From assembly GCA_964407665.1 (NCBI GenBank), contig CAYOWK010000002.1, positions 1-64,000 of the forward strand: a stretch of 64,000 nucleotides of DNA, written 5' to 3'. The stretch comes from CAYOWK01 sp964407665 (GTDB lineage: Bacteria > Pseudomonadota > Alphaproteobacteria > Caulobacterales > Hyphomonadaceae). A program made the position numbers and the translations under genes. The notes beneath the pieces were generated by a model. That model was not told where the DNA came from, ran no database searches, and was given only the letters and a program-made list of their open reading frames with translations. Below, piece after piece: positions 52,020 to 60,584 of the stretch (its first letter is position 1; each line of letters opens with the position of its first letter).

Positions 52020-52694
52020 ATGACCGGAGAGATGATCAAGGTGACGAGCCGCGACGGCTTCGAACTGGATGCCTACCACGTCGAACCGGCGGGCCAGCGC
52101 AAGGGCGGCGTCATCGTGGTGCAGGAAATCTTCGGCCTGTCCGACCACATCAAGGCGATGGCCGACATGTTCGGCGCAGCGGGCTTTGAAGCGATTGCGC
52201 CGTCGATGTTCGACCGGGCGCGCCCCGGTTTCATCGTGCAGCCGGCGGATGTTGGCGCCCACATGGAAGAGGGCTCGAAGCTTGCGGTCGGCAACGGTCC
52301 CGACAACGCAATGAACGACATCGGCGCTTGCTTCGATGTGATGTCGAAATCCGGCCCGGTGTTCGTCACCGGCTTCTGCTATGGCGGCTCGATGAGCTGG
52401 CTGGCTGCGAGCCGTATCGAGGGCCTGAAAGCCGCCTCCTGCTACTATGGCGGCAACATCGCGGACATGGCCGGTCTGACCCCGAAGTGCGACGTCATCT
52501 GCCACTTCGGCAAGAAGGACCCTTTCATCCCCTCCGAAAAGGTGGCGGCCATCACGGAGAAGAACCCGGGCGTGCCGGTCTACTGGTACGACGCCGACCA
52601 CGGCTTCGCGCGCAAGGGCAGCTACTCCTGGGACGAAGCTGCTGCGAAGCTCGCTCACGAGCGCACGCTGGAGCTGTTCGCGAAGAACAGCTGA
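52020..52694 (+). CDS. Dienelactone hydrolase family protein
   Basis: A 224-residue cytoplasmic alpha/beta hydrolase. The triad is Cys in GFCYGGS, Asp in GKKDPFIP and His in DADHGFAR, the Cys nucleophile being diagnostic of carboxymethylenebutenolidase-type enzymes. Full length is normal. GGAG lies 9 bases before the ATG. It is 13 bases after the HExxH lipoprotein gene. Physiological substrate is unknown. Confidence 0.9.
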   Translation: MTGEMIKVTSRDGFELDAYHVEPAGQRKGGVIVVQEIFGLSDHIKAMADMFGAAGFEAIAPSMFDRARPGFIVQPADVGAHMEEGSKLAVGNGPDNAMNDIGACFDVMSKSGPVFVTGFCYGGSMSWLAASRIEGLKAASCYYGGNIADMAGLTPKCDVICHFGKKDPFIPSEKVAAITEKNPGVPVYWYDADHGFARKGSYSWDEAAAKLAHERTLELFAKNS

Positions 52695-52706
52695 GGTCCG
52701 CGTCCG

Positions 52707-53897
52707 GTGGGGGCGGCCCGGTCAATCGGTATCGCCGGTTGCGGCATAGCAGGGCTGGCGGCAGCGACGCTGCTGGCCCGCTCCGGGGCGCGCGTCGCCA
52801 TGTTCGACCGGCTGACGACGCCCCAGCCGCTGGGCTCGGGCCTGATCCTGCAGCCGGTCGGGCTGGCAGTTCTCGATGCGGTCGGCGCCGGCGCAGACAT
52901 CCGCGCGCTGGGCGCGCCGATCCGGCGGCTGGTGGGAAAGGTTGGGGGCTCAGACAAGACGGTGCTGGACGTACGTTACGACGCCCGTGGCTCCGCCGCT
53001 CCGCCGGGGCTGGCCGTGCACCGTGGCGCCCTGTTCGAAACCCTGTATCGCGCCGCACAGGATGCCGGCGTCACCATCGAGCCGGGCCGGGATGCGCGCA
53101 GCGCCTCATCGAACCGGTTCGGGTTCGCCGATGGAACATCGAGCGCCGCCTTCGATCTGCTCGTCGACGCGATGGGTGTCCGCTCGCCGCTGTCGCGCAT
53201 CCCGAAATCGCCGCTGCCCTTTGGAGCTTTGTGGGCCAGCCTCGACTGGGACGAGAGTTTCGCGCCGGACTGGCTGGAGCAGCGCTACGAGCGGGCGCGC
53301 AAGATGGTCGGCGTCATGCCCATCGGGCGAATGGCCCCGGGCGGCAAGGCGATGGCGGCCTTCTTCTGGAGCCTGCGCCATGTGGACCGCGCCGCCTTCG
53401 AGCTGGCCGGACTGGACGCATGGAAAGATCAGGTCCGTTCGCTGTGGCCGCAGACGGCGCCGCTGCTGGACCAGCTGCGCACGCGCGACCAGCTGGTGTT
53501 TGCAACCTACGCCCACCGCACCCTGGGCTCGCCGGTCAGCCGTGAGGTTGTCCACCTCGGCGACAGCTGGCACTGCGCCAGTCCGCAGCTGGGGCAGGGC
53601 GCCAACATGGCGCTGCTCGACGCTTTCGCGCTGTCGACGGCGCTGGAGACAAACGCAAACCTCGAAGAGGCGCTGGGCGAATACGCCCGCATGCGTCTCT
53701 GGCACATCCGCATGTACCAGGCGATCACCTGGGTCTTCACTCCCGCCTACCAGTCCGACAGCGCGAGCATCGCCTGGGCCCGCGACCACATGCTGGCGCC
53801 CGTATCCCGCATCTGGCCAATGCCGCCCCTGCTGGCCGCGCTCGTCTCCGGCGCGCTGGGCTGGCCGCTTGGGGCGATTGGCCACGGCAGAGCCTGA
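52707..53897 (+). CDS. FAD-dependent oxidoreductase (UbiH-type monooxygenase family)
   Basis: A 396-residue flavoprotein. The N-terminal dinucleotide fold is IGIAGCGIAGLAAATLLARS with the acidic end FDR, and the second FAD motif is GDSWHCASPQLGQGANMALLDA, typical of aromatic or quinone hydroxylases. A GTG start at 52707 is required because the fold begins at residue 7; it follows the dienelactone hydrolase gene by 12 bases. The pair could belong to an aromatic degradation route, but no ring-cleavage gene is present. Confidence 0.85.
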   Translation: MGAARSIGIAGCGIAGLAAATLLARSGARVAMFDRLTTPQPLGSGLILQPVGLAVLDAVGAGADIRALGAPIRRLVGKVGGSDKTVLDVRYDARGSAAPPGLAVHRGALFETLYRAAQDAGVTIEPGRDARSASSNRFGFADGTSSAAFDLLVDAMGVRSPLSRIPKSPLPFGALWASLDWDESFAPDWLEQRYERARKMVGVMPIGRMAPGGKAMAAFFWSLRHVDRAAFELAGLDAWKDQVRSLWPQTAPLLDQLRTRDQLVFATYAHRTLGSPVSREVVHLGDSWHCASPQLGQGANMALLDAFALSTALETNANLEEALGEYARMRLWHIRMYQAITWVFTPAYQSDSASIAWARDHMLAPVSRIWPMPPLLAALVSGALGWPLGAIGHGRA

Positions 53898-53900
53898 CGC

Positions 53901-54446
53901 CTACCGCCCGCCATCCATGTCCGCCAGCGCCCATTGAGCGAACGTGCGCAGATCGCCGCCGGTGAACAGGAAGCCCTGCACGCCCGCGGCCTTGGCGGCC
54001 TCCACGTCTGCCGGCTTGTCGCCGATCATGATGGACCGTTCGCGAACAACCGGGAAATCCGTCATGGCCCGCATCAGCATGCCGGGCTTCGGCTTGCGGT
54101 CGTAGCTGGCGCGCCGGTAGGCGGCGACCGAGCCGTCCTCGTGGAAGGGGCAGTGATAGATCCGGTCGATCCGCGCGCCCTTCGTGGCGAGTTCCGCAGT
54201 CATCCAGTCGTGCAGCGCCTGCATGTCCGCCTCTGTGTAGAGGCCGTGTGCGATGCCGGTCTGGTTGGTGACGAGGAAGACCCACCAGCCCAGCGCGTTG
54301 AACTCGGCGATCGTTTCAGCGGCGCCTTCGATCCACTCGAAATCCTCGATCCGCGCCACATAGCCCCGGTCGACGTTGAGCACGCCGTCGCGGTCCAGGA
54401 ACAGCGCCGGACGGGGAAGTCTACGGGGATCAGCGCCCTGCGGCAT
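53901..54446 (-). CDS. gmhB: D-glycero-D-manno-heptose-1,7-bisphosphate phosphatase family (HAD)
   Basis: A 181-residue HAD-IIIA phosphatase. Motif I is FLDRDGVLN, motif II is LVTNQTGIA, and GDKPADVEAA is motif IV; HCPFHEDGSV and the following Cys-poor segment correspond to the zinc region of GmhB, of which only part of the usual ligands (Cys-Pro-x-His) is obvious. The likely role is LPS heptose or a related histidinol-phosphate step. It follows the MFS transporter gene by 19 bases on the same strand. Confidence 0.85.
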   Translation of the reverse strand: MPQGADPRRLPRPALFLDRDGVLNVDRGYVARIEDFEWIEGAAETIAEFNALGWWVFLVTNQTGIAHGLYTEADMQALHDWMTAELATKGARIDRIYHCPFHEDGSVAAYRRASYDRKPKPGMLMRAMTDFPVVRERSIMIGDKPADVEAAKAAGVQGFLFTGGDLRTFAQWALADMDGGR

Positions 54447-54465
54447 GTTGCTGTTCGCACCGTCC

Positions 54466-55833
54466 TCAGCTTGCCGCTACCGCTACCACCTTCGCCTCAG
54501 CCGGCGCCGCCTCCGAAGCGGCCGGTTGCGGCTCGACCTTCGGCGTCTTGCGGATCCCGATGATGATGGCGGGCACCGCCAGCAGCGAAATCGCCGCCGC
54601 CAGGAAGAAGGCGGCGCCCGGCAGATAGATGGGCGCTTCGGCCGATGTGAAGTGGTGCAGCGTCTGCGTCATCAGGATCGGTGCGAAGATGTTCCCGAGG
54701 GCCTGAAAGCTGGCCAGCGCGCCCTGCAGTTCGCCCTGGGCGTTGGCTTCCACCCGTGAGGTGAGTATCTGGTTCATTGCAGGCCCGTAGAACCCTCCCA
54801 GCGCCCCGAATGCGACGATCACGAAGACCATCCACCCCTCGGACGCGAGCCCATAGGCCACATAGACGGCAATGCCCGCTGCAAGCCCGGTGAACATCGT
54901 TTTCGTGGCGCCGAACCGCTTGATCGCGGGGCGGATCAGGCCGGCCTGGACGATGGCTGCGCCGACGCCGACTGCGCCGAGAACCAGCCCCGTCATCTTC
55001 TCGTCCCAGCCATACCGGATCGGGCCGTAGTAGGCGAAGGTCGCGGGGTAGACCCAGTGGCCGAAGAAGAAGAGGCCATACGCGAGGATCAGCCACGACA
55101 GATGCGGCAGCTTGGAAAAGTGCTGGAAGGCGCCCAGAGCGTTGGCGCGCTTCCACTCGAACTTGCGGCGGTTCTCCGGCTTCAGCGATTCAGGCAGCAC
55201 AAAGAGACCGTAGAGGAAGTTAAGCGCCGCAAACCCTGCCGAAGCGAAGAATGGCGCCCGCGTGTCGATCTCGCCCAGGAAGCCGCCAATGACGGGGCCG
55301 AAGATGAAGCCAAAGCCAAACGCCGCGCCCAGCATGCCGTAGGCCTGTGCGCGCTGGTGGGGCTCGGTTGTGTCGGCGATGTAGGCGCTGGCGGTGGAGT
55401 GAGTGGCCGCAGACAGACCCGACAGGATGCGGCCCAGGAACAGTAGCCAGAGCGCATGGGCAAAACCCATGATCAGGAAGTCGATCGCCAGCATGGCCAT
55501 GGAGACCAGCAGCACCGGGCGGCGCCCGAAGCGATCCGAGAGGTTGCCGAGTATGGGTTGCGTCAGGAAGTTGACGATCGCATAGGCCGCCGAAATGAAA
55601 CCGCCCCACGGGATCGCCGCCGAGATCATCGCCGACAGCGGCCCGGTGTCGCCAGCCTCGTGCGCCAGCACCGCCGCGTCGAAAGCAACCTGTCCGTGCG
55701 TGAGTTCCGCGATCAGCTTGGGCAAAACCGGCATAATGACAGCGAAGCCCATCATGTCGATGAACACGGTGATGACCACGAACATGAACGCGTTCTTGCC
55801 GTGCGCGCGTGCCGGCTTCGCTGTGGCGGTCAT
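54466..55833 (-). CDS. MFS transporter, TetA/DHA1-like
   Basis: A 455-residue secondary transporter with 12 predicted helices. The first helix region (FIDMMGFAVIMPVLPKLIAEL) carries motif D1-like residues, and the loop GNLSDRFGRRPVLL is the family motif A. The half duplicates around residue 230. Closest in type to tetracycline-resistance-like drug:H+ antiporters (TCR group), but substrate is unknown and resistance should not be assumed. An Ala/Lys/Pro-rich tail of ~30 residues extends the C-terminus. Confidence 0.9.
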   Translation of the reverse strand: MTATAKPARAHGKNAFMFVVITVFIDMMGFAVIMPVLPKLIAELTHGQVAFDAAVLAHEAGDTGPLSAMISAAIPWGGFISAAYAIVNFLTQPILGNLSDRFGRRPVLLVSMAMLAIDFLIMGFAHALWLLFLGRILSGLSAATHSTASAYIADTTEPHQRAQAYGMLGAAFGFGFIFGPVIGGFLGEIDTRAPFFASAGFAALNFLYGLFVLPESLKPENRRKFEWKRANALGAFQHFSKLPHLSWLILAYGLFFFGHWVYPATFAYYGPIRYGWDEKMTGLVLGAVGVGAAIVQAGLIRPAIKRFGATKTMFTGLAAGIAVYVAYGLASEGWMVFVIVAFGALGGFYGPAMNQILTSRVEANAQGELQGALASFQALGNIFAPILMTQTLHHFTSAEAPIYLPGAAFFLAAAISLLAVPAIIIGIRKTPKVEPQPAASEAAPAEAKVVAVAAS

Positions 55834-55883
55834 TCATCGTCCCCGTGCCGTGAGCCGGCCGCCGAAGCAGCCGGGCATGTATT

Positions 55884-56381
55884 TCAGTATGTGGCCGTGG
55901 TCGGTCCGGCAAGTTGCGCCATCCGTCCAAGGCCGCCCCGCCAGAATTCGCCCAGCCTTTGCTGGAAAAGTGGCAGCGGGAAGCCATGCCGCGCGGCGTG
56001 GTCCTGCGGGACAGTGTCCCATCCCCGGTGTTCGACGGTTACCCGGGTTTTCGTCCCCACGGGCTCAAACCGGACCTCGACCTCGGTGGCATGGTCAGGC
56101 CCGAACGTCGCGCAGCGCCAGCCGACCACCAGCCTTCGTCCGGGCTCCCAGGCGCTCACCCTGCCCACCTCGAACACCTTGCCGGACGTCAGCCGCTCCA
56201 CCAGCCGCCCGCCTTCGCCATTGCTGTCCGGTGGTTCGAACGCCAGCTCTCCCGGGCTGCGGGGCGTGAACCGGAACAGGGGATTGTCCATCCACCACTG
56301 GCTGATCTCGGTCGTGAATGCGTTGAAGGCACGCGCGGCGTCGGCCGCCACAGTCATGGAGACAACCACGCGGGCGGTCAC
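55884..56381 (-). CDS. SRPBCC (AHSA1-like) domain protein
   Basis: A 165-residue protein with the START-like fold common to AHSA1 proteins: FNAFTTEISQWW, then ELAFEPPDSN, GKVFEVGRVSAWEPGRRLVVGW and a C-terminal long helix. These domains bind hydrophobic ligands. The GTG start overlaps the ArsR stop (GTGA). It is the last gene of a four-gene overlapping operon with an ArsR repressor, a frequent partnership. Confidence 0.88.
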   Translation of the reverse strand: MTARVVVSMTVAADAARAFNAFTTEISQWWMDNPLFRFTPRSPGELAFEPPDSNGEGGRLVERLTSGKVFEVGRVSAWEPGRRLVVGWRCATFGPDHATEVEVRFEPVGTKTRVTVEHRGWDTVPQDHAARHGFPLPLFQQRLGEFWRGGLGRMAQLAGPTTATY

Positions 56382-56713
56382 GGCGCGCCCTCCACATGGC
56401 GCTTGAACGCGAGGAGCTGTTCGCTCCAGCCCGCTTCAGCCTGCGCCAGCCAGTCTTTCAACTCAGCCAGCCGCTCGGTTCGCAGGGCGTAAATCCGCAC
56501 CCGGGCGTCAAGCGGCGGATGAGTCTCGTCCACCAGCCCCGCCTCCCGCAGGGAGCGCAGATGGCGGCTCGTCGCGGGCGCCGGCAGCTTCAGGAGCTCC
56601 GCCAGTTCGCCCGCGCGCCGCGGGCGCTCGCCCAGCAGCTCCACAGCCCGCCTGCGATGCGGGTCGGCGAGGGCGGCAAGCACCGTATCGATGGAGCGCG
56701 CGGCGGCTGTCAT
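56378..56713 (-). CDS. ArsR-family winged-helix repressor
   Basis: A 111-residue regulator of the ArsR/SmtB fold: IDTVLAALADPHRRRAVELLGE, recognition region AGELAELLKLPAPATSRHLRSLREAGLVDE and a C-terminal dimerisation helix. There is no ELCVCDL metal-binding motif, so it belongs to the group that pairs with SRPBCC proteins and senses unknown signals. It overlaps both neighbours by four bases. Confidence 0.9.
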   Translation of the reverse strand: MTAAARSIDTVLAALADPHRRRAVELLGERPRRAGELAELLKLPAPATSRHLRSLREAGLVDETHPPLDARVRIYALRTERLAELKDWLAQAEAGWSEQLLAFKRHVEGAP

Positions 56714-57051
56714 GACGGCGGATGCTTCGCCTGAAGCGTCTTTGGAGCCACATTTCGCCAGGCCGTCCAGAGCGCGCTTCTGGCTGCAGCGGCATCGGCG
56801 TTTCTCACCCGCATCCGCGTCCAGCCCTTGGCGCCCCAGCCGCCGGGGACGTGTTCAAACACGTCAGGCTCAGCCGCGCACATCATGTCCTGCTGGTCGG
56901 GCGTAAGCTTCAGCACCGCCACGTCGCCCTCCCGATCGGCGGGGGACGCGAAGATCTTCCCGCGCACACGGATATCTCCCTGTCCGAAATGCGAGGACGC
57001 TTCGGCCTCAGGCAGCGACAGCGCCAGTTTCAGGAAGGCCGCTGGCGTCAT
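56710..57051 (-). CDS. MmcQ/YjbR family protein
   Basis: A 113-residue protein of the CyaY-like MmcQ/YjbR fold: FLKLALSLPEAEASSHFGQGDIRVRGKIFAS and a C-terminal VRNADAAAARSALWTAWRNVAPK helix. The fold is often labelled DNA-binding on weak grounds. The ATG at 57051 fits the family; the upstream extension is rejected because it lies inside the preceding gene. It overlaps the ArsR start by four bases. Confidence 0.85.
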   Translation of the reverse strand: MTPAAFLKLALSLPEAEASSHFGQGDIRVRGKIFASPADREGDVAVLKLTPDQQDMMCAAEPDVFEHVPGGWGAKGWTRMRVRNADAAAARSALWTAWRNVAPKTLQAKHPPS

Positions 57052-57521
57052 GACCCATGCATCGTCGTCTTCGAACCGATGGCCTTGTCCCACTCGGCGG
57101 GGGACATGACCTGGACGGTCTGGCCGAACGTCCAGATGTGGCCCTCCGGATCACGGGCGCGATAGGTGCGGTCGCCGTAGAACTGCGTCTCGGGCTCGGC
57201 CATGATCTCCGCGCCGGCCGAGCGGGCGCGTTCGCAATGGGCGTCAATATCCTCGTCCAGATGCAGGTGGACGGTCTGGGTGCAGACCCGGCCGGTGGAG
57301 GCGGGGCTCTTCGTGCTCGCATCCCACTCCCAGCCCACCATCACCAGGCCGTTCCCGAACCGCAGCTCCGAGTGAATCAGCGCTCCAGCCTGATCCTCGA
57401 TCAGCATCTCGACTTCGAAACCGAACGCTGTCTGCAGCCACTCGAAGGCCGCCCGGGCGTCGACGTAGCAGAGGGCGGGGATGACAGCGGGCCGGATGGG
57501 TGGCGACATTCCAGGTCTCAT
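57048..57521 (-). CDS. VOC/glyoxalase superfamily protein
   Basis: A 157-residue protein with one VOC unit pair: PALCYVDARAAFEWLQTAFGFEV, LRFGNGLVMVG, then TVHLHLDEDIDAHCERARSAGAEI and YRARDPEGHIWTFGQ. It resembles PhnB-type or glyoxalase-like proteins. It heads the overlapping operon with YjbR, ArsR and SRPBCC genes, so the four are translated as a unit. Start is the ATG at 57521 or, four codons in, 57509. Confidence 0.85.
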   Translation of the reverse strand: MRPGMSPPIRPAVIPALCYVDARAAFEWLQTAFGFEVEMLIEDQAGALIHSELRFGNGLVMVGWEWDASTKSPASTGRVCTQTVHLHLDEDIDAHCERARSAGAEIMAEPETQFYGDRTYRARDPEGHIWTFGQTVQVMSPAEWDKAIGSKTTMHGS

Positions 57522-57650
57522 ATGTTTTCGATTAGAAGAAATATTTGCATCAAAACAAAAATACCGTCAATCCACGCCGGCAGCTTTCGGTTGTTCCGTG
57601 TGGCGCCGGATCATGCTCTGTACGGCCAGACAGTCTTTCGGAGCGTCACC

Positions 57651-58226
57651 ATGAAACTTGCCCTCGCCCTTGCCGCCGTATCAGCCATGCTGGCGCCGGC
57701 CGCCTCCGCGCAGGCCATCGACAGCGTCCGCCTCGGTGTGATGGACCACAACATCAAGGTTACGGACGGCAAGAACGCCGACAAGGAAGACGGCGTGAAC
57801 ATAAATGGCGAGGTGCGCTTTGCCTCGCCCGATTTCCTGAAGGTCATCTGGTCGCCGCACCCCTACATCATGGCGTCGGTCAATACGGCGGGCGATACGT
57901 CGTATGCGGGCGTCGGTCTCGAATGGGACTGGGAGTTCATGAAGGGCTGGCATGTCGAGCCGGGCGTCGGCTACGTGATCCATGACGGCGTCAAGGAAAG
58001 CCCCTTCCCGCAGGGCTCGCCCGAATCATTCGCCTACTCGCAGGAACACGTCTTCCTCGGTTCGCGCGACCTCTTCCGCACCTCGCTCGCTGTTACGTGG
58101 GACATCAACAAGACCTGGGCCGTGCAGGGCATCTTCGAGCATCTGTCGCATGGCCAGATCCTCGGCAACGGCCGCAACCAGGGCCTCGATGAACTGGGTG
58201 TCCGTGCGGTCTACCGCTTCCAGTAA
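57651..58226 (+). CDS. pagL: Acyloxyacyl hydrolase, lipid A 3-O-deacylase (PagL-like)
   Basis: A 191-residue outer-membrane barrel with a signal peptide (APAASAQ). The C-terminal FEHLSHGQILGNGRNQGLDELGVRAVYRF carries the PagL active-site His-x-Ser motif and ends in an aromatic-containing strand (YRFQ). PagL removes the 3-position acyl chain from lipid A, changing outer-membrane properties. It is monocistronic, in divergent orientation to the VOC operon, preceded by an AT-rich patch (57521-57570) and followed by a perfect hairpin. Confidence 0.85.
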   Translation: MKLALALAAVSAMLAPAASAQAIDSVRLGVMDHNIKVTDGKNADKEDGVNINGEVRFASPDFLKVIWSPHPYIMASVNTAGDTSYAGVGLEWDWEFMKGWHVEPGVGYVIHDGVKESPFPQGSPESFAYSQEHVFLGSRDLFRTSLAVTWDINKTWAVQGIFEHLSHGQILGNGRNQGLDELGVRAVYRFQ

Positions 58227-58234
58227 TGCAGGGT

Positions 58235-58263
58235 CGCGGCCAGCGTCTCTCACGCTGGCCGCG
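58235..58263. terminator. Perfect 12-bp-stem hairpin after pagL
   Basis: Arms CGCGGCCAGCGT / ACGCTGGCCGCG pair perfectly around a CTCTC loop, nine bases past the pagL stop and 53 bases before the end of the convergent kinase gene. There is no T-run on either strand. It may act as a bidirectional terminator or mRNA stabiliser. Confidence 0.55.
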
Positions 58264-58316
58264 GCCTCACGGTCAGGGTCGAGACGGCAAGGGCATGCGA
58301 TCCGCCCCGGGCCGCA

Positions 58317-59813
58317 TCAAGCCGGCGCTGCAGGATTGTGCGGAATCGTGAAGGCCAGCGAGAAACCGTCGGCGCTGATGGTCCGCTCGAATGCGCCTGA
58401 AAGTTCTCCCTCGATGGTCCGCTGCTTCAGTCGCGAGCCGAAACCGCCGCCCGCGGTCGGCTCCACCGGACTGGCCGGGCGTCCGGTCTCCCGCCAGGCG
58501 ACGTTCAGCGAACCTGGCGCGGCGCGGCCTTCCATCGGCCCGCCCAGGGACCAGGCGATGGAGATACGACCCGCGCTGGTCGACAAGGCGCCGTACTTCA
58601 CCGAGTTGGTGGCCAGCTCGTGGAAGACGAGGCTCAGGGCCAGCGCCGCGCGCGGACTCAGCATCGCGGGCGGTCCCGACAGCTCGTACTGCCCGGCCGG
58701 GTAGGGCGACAGCACCTGTTCGAGGACCGCACGCAGGTCCGAAGCTGACCAGTTGGCGCGGCTCAGCAGATTGTGGGCCCGCGACAGCGCCAGCAGCCGC
58801 CCCTCAAATCCCTCCCACGCCGCTTTCGGCAGACCGGCGCCCTTCAGCGTCTGCAGCGCGATCGACTGAACGGTCGCCAGCGTGTTCTTCACCCGGTGGT
58901 TCAGCTCGTCGACCAGCAGGCGCTGATGCTGCAGTCCGCGCTGGCTCTCGGTCCGGTCTACGCCCTGCGCCAGCACGCCTGTGACGAGGCCGTCAGGCCC
59001 AAAGACGGGGTGATAACTGAAGTCGATCCACGCCTCGACGGGAGGCGCATCGGGGCGTTGCGACAGCAGGATCCGCGAATTCGTCAGCATGACCGGTTCG
59101 CCGCTCGCCAGTACGCTGTCCAGCATCTCGAAATGGCCCTGTCCCTCGATTTCGGGCAGCGCCTCGCGCACCGGTCGGCCAAGGACGGACCGTCCGCCGA
59201 TCAGCCGCAGATAAGCGTCATTCGCGAAGGTGAAAACGTGCGCCGGTCCGGACATCACCGCCATGAAATGCGGGGCCTGGCCAAAGACGCGGCGCAGGTC
59301 GCTGGCGTCGCGGCTCGCTGCTTCCTTCGCCGCCTCGGCCTCGCGAGCGCGCTCGAGCAGAGCCACATCGGCTCGCAGCCCCAGCCGCAGCCGGCCCTCG
59401 ACGTCGCCTGTCCTCAGCTCCGTCACATCGACAGTGTTCTGGACGATAAACGCGACCTCGCCATCCGGGCCCGCCAGCGGCGTATGCACGGCCGTCCAGA
59501 AGCGCGCATCCAATACCCCCGGCTGACCGGGGCGCGGAATGTCATATCGAAGGAAAGCCAGCGTATCGGGCTCGCCCGTCTCCAGCACCTTTCGGAAGCT
59601 TGCCGCCAGCTTCTGGCCGGGTTCATCGTCATTGGGGAAGATATCGAACAGATAGCGCCCAATCAGCCGGCCGCGCGGCTGGCCGGTCGCCCGTTCATAG
59701 GCCGCGTTGACCTCAACATAGCGGAGGTCCCGGTCGAGGATCATGTAGGGACTGGAAAGGCCCAGAAATGCGGCCCGGAAGTCCGGCTGGAGGCTCAACC
59801 CTCTTGCTCCCAT
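58317..59813 (-). CDS. PAS-containing HWE histidine kinase
   Basis: A 498-residue soluble sensor kinase. A PAS domain (~15-135) and a second PAS-like domain (~175-290, FGQAPHFMAVMSGPAHVFTFANDAYLRLIGG) precede the HWE kinase core: His306 in ELNHRVKNTLATVQ, the N-box HELATNSVKYGALS (~398-411) and the W-x-E motif WRETGRP (~440). HWE kinases act in alphaproteobacterial general stress and light responses. No partner response regulator is adjacent. The ATG at 59813 is not well supported by a ribosome-binding site and longer forms are possible. Confidence 0.88.
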   Translation of the reverse strand: MGARGLSLQPDFRAAFLGLSSPYMILDRDLRYVEVNAAYERATGQPRGRLIGRYLFDIFPNDDEPGQKLAASFRKVLETGEPDTLAFLRYDIPRPGQPGVLDARFWTAVHTPLAGPDGEVAFIVQNTVDVTELRTGDVEGRLRLGLRADVALLERAREAEAAKEAASRDASDLRRVFGQAPHFMAVMSGPAHVFTFANDAYLRLIGGRSVLGRPVREALPEIEGQGHFEMLDSVLASGEPVMLTNSRILLSQRPDAPPVEAWIDFSYHPVFGPDGLVTGVLAQGVDRTESQRGLQHQRLLVDELNHRVKNTLATVQSIALQTLKGAGLPKAAWEGFEGRLLALSRAHNLLSRANWSASDLRAVLEQVLSPYPAGQYELSGPPAMLSPRAALALSLVFHELATNSVKYGALSTSAGRISIAWSLGGPMEGRAAPGSLNVAWRETGRPASPVEPTAGGGFGSRLKQRTIEGELSGAFERTISADGFSLAFTIPHNPAAPA

Positions 59814-60104
59814 GCGACCGCGGCCCGACCCCTCGGATTCCGCAGTCGTGATCTCTTCGAGGGCGGGGCGTCCCGGGTCCCGTCTCTGTGCAGGCGCCAG
59901 CGCAACTTTGCCGCTCGCTGACTGTCGCCAATGTGTCCGGTTACGCGCACTCCGCAAGAGCGTATCCTGCTCCAGTGGAAAGTTTTCCCGTGCGACAGGC
60001 CAGGGCCTGGGCGGCAGAATTCCCGGCTGAAAATCCCATCGACCGGGGACTTGCCCTTTCCGGGACGGACGAGTATGTCCCTGCCTCTTCTTGACTGCCT
60101 CTGT

Positions 60105-60189
60105 GCCCAGATGGCGGAATTGGTAGACGCACTGCTTTCAGGTAGCAGCGCTGCAAGGCGTGGAGGTTCGAGTCCTCTTCTGGGCACCA
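60105..60189 (+). tRNA. tRNA-Leu (CAG)
   Basis: An 85-base class II tRNA with encoded CCA. The acceptor arms GCCCAGA / TCTGGGC pair; the anticodon stem CTGCT / AGCAG encloses the loop TTCAGGT with anticodon CAG; a short variable arm and the TTCGAGT T-loop follow. It reads CUG leucine codons. Confidence 0.95.
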
Positions 60190-60214
60190 AACCCTGCTTC
60201 GGCGGGGTTTTTTA
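60189..60214 (+). terminator. Intrinsic terminator of tRNA-Leu
   Basis: AACCCTGC-TTCG-GCGGGGTT forms a short stem with a TTCG tetraloop followed by a run of T, directly after the CCA end. This is a canonical rho-independent terminator. Confidence 0.88.
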
Positions 60215-60584
60215 TTGTCCAAAATCCTGAAAGCACGGGTCCGCTGGACGCGGGGCTGGCCTTTCATTCCCGGTCGGCAGGGGCGAGGGCGGCCTCGCCG
60301 CCCGTGTCCATCCTGTCCTCGCGCATCTCGCTGACGCCTCGGACGGTCTGCCCAGGCGATCGACCCTGCGGGCCAGCGACCGGAGGTTTGGCGGCTTGGC
60401 GACAGAGATCGTCCCGCACGCGGACAGGGATATGGATGAATCGCCGGAGTTTATCGGGTTCGCAAACTGACGGACGCCGGGCTGCGTACACATCCCTGAA
60501 AAGACCAGACCTGACGCGGGGACTCCCGTTGTCTTGTCCTCTGGAAGTGTGTGTAGTGTTGGCAGGTCGCAAGTCAGGCTTCGA
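60215..60584. other. Intergenic region before the export operon, no gene supported
   Basis: About 370 bases without a convincing gene. A minus-strand open frame across 60264-60638 has GC-rich third positions in its distal half (ending EAALAPADRE), but no recognisable start or family. The promoter of the adaptor gene should lie in the right half. Confidence 0.5.

Noticed and set aside
54466..55833. TetA-like transporter as a resistance gene
   Set aside because: General MFS drug/proton antiporter features do not define the substrate, and no TetR-type regulator is adjacent.
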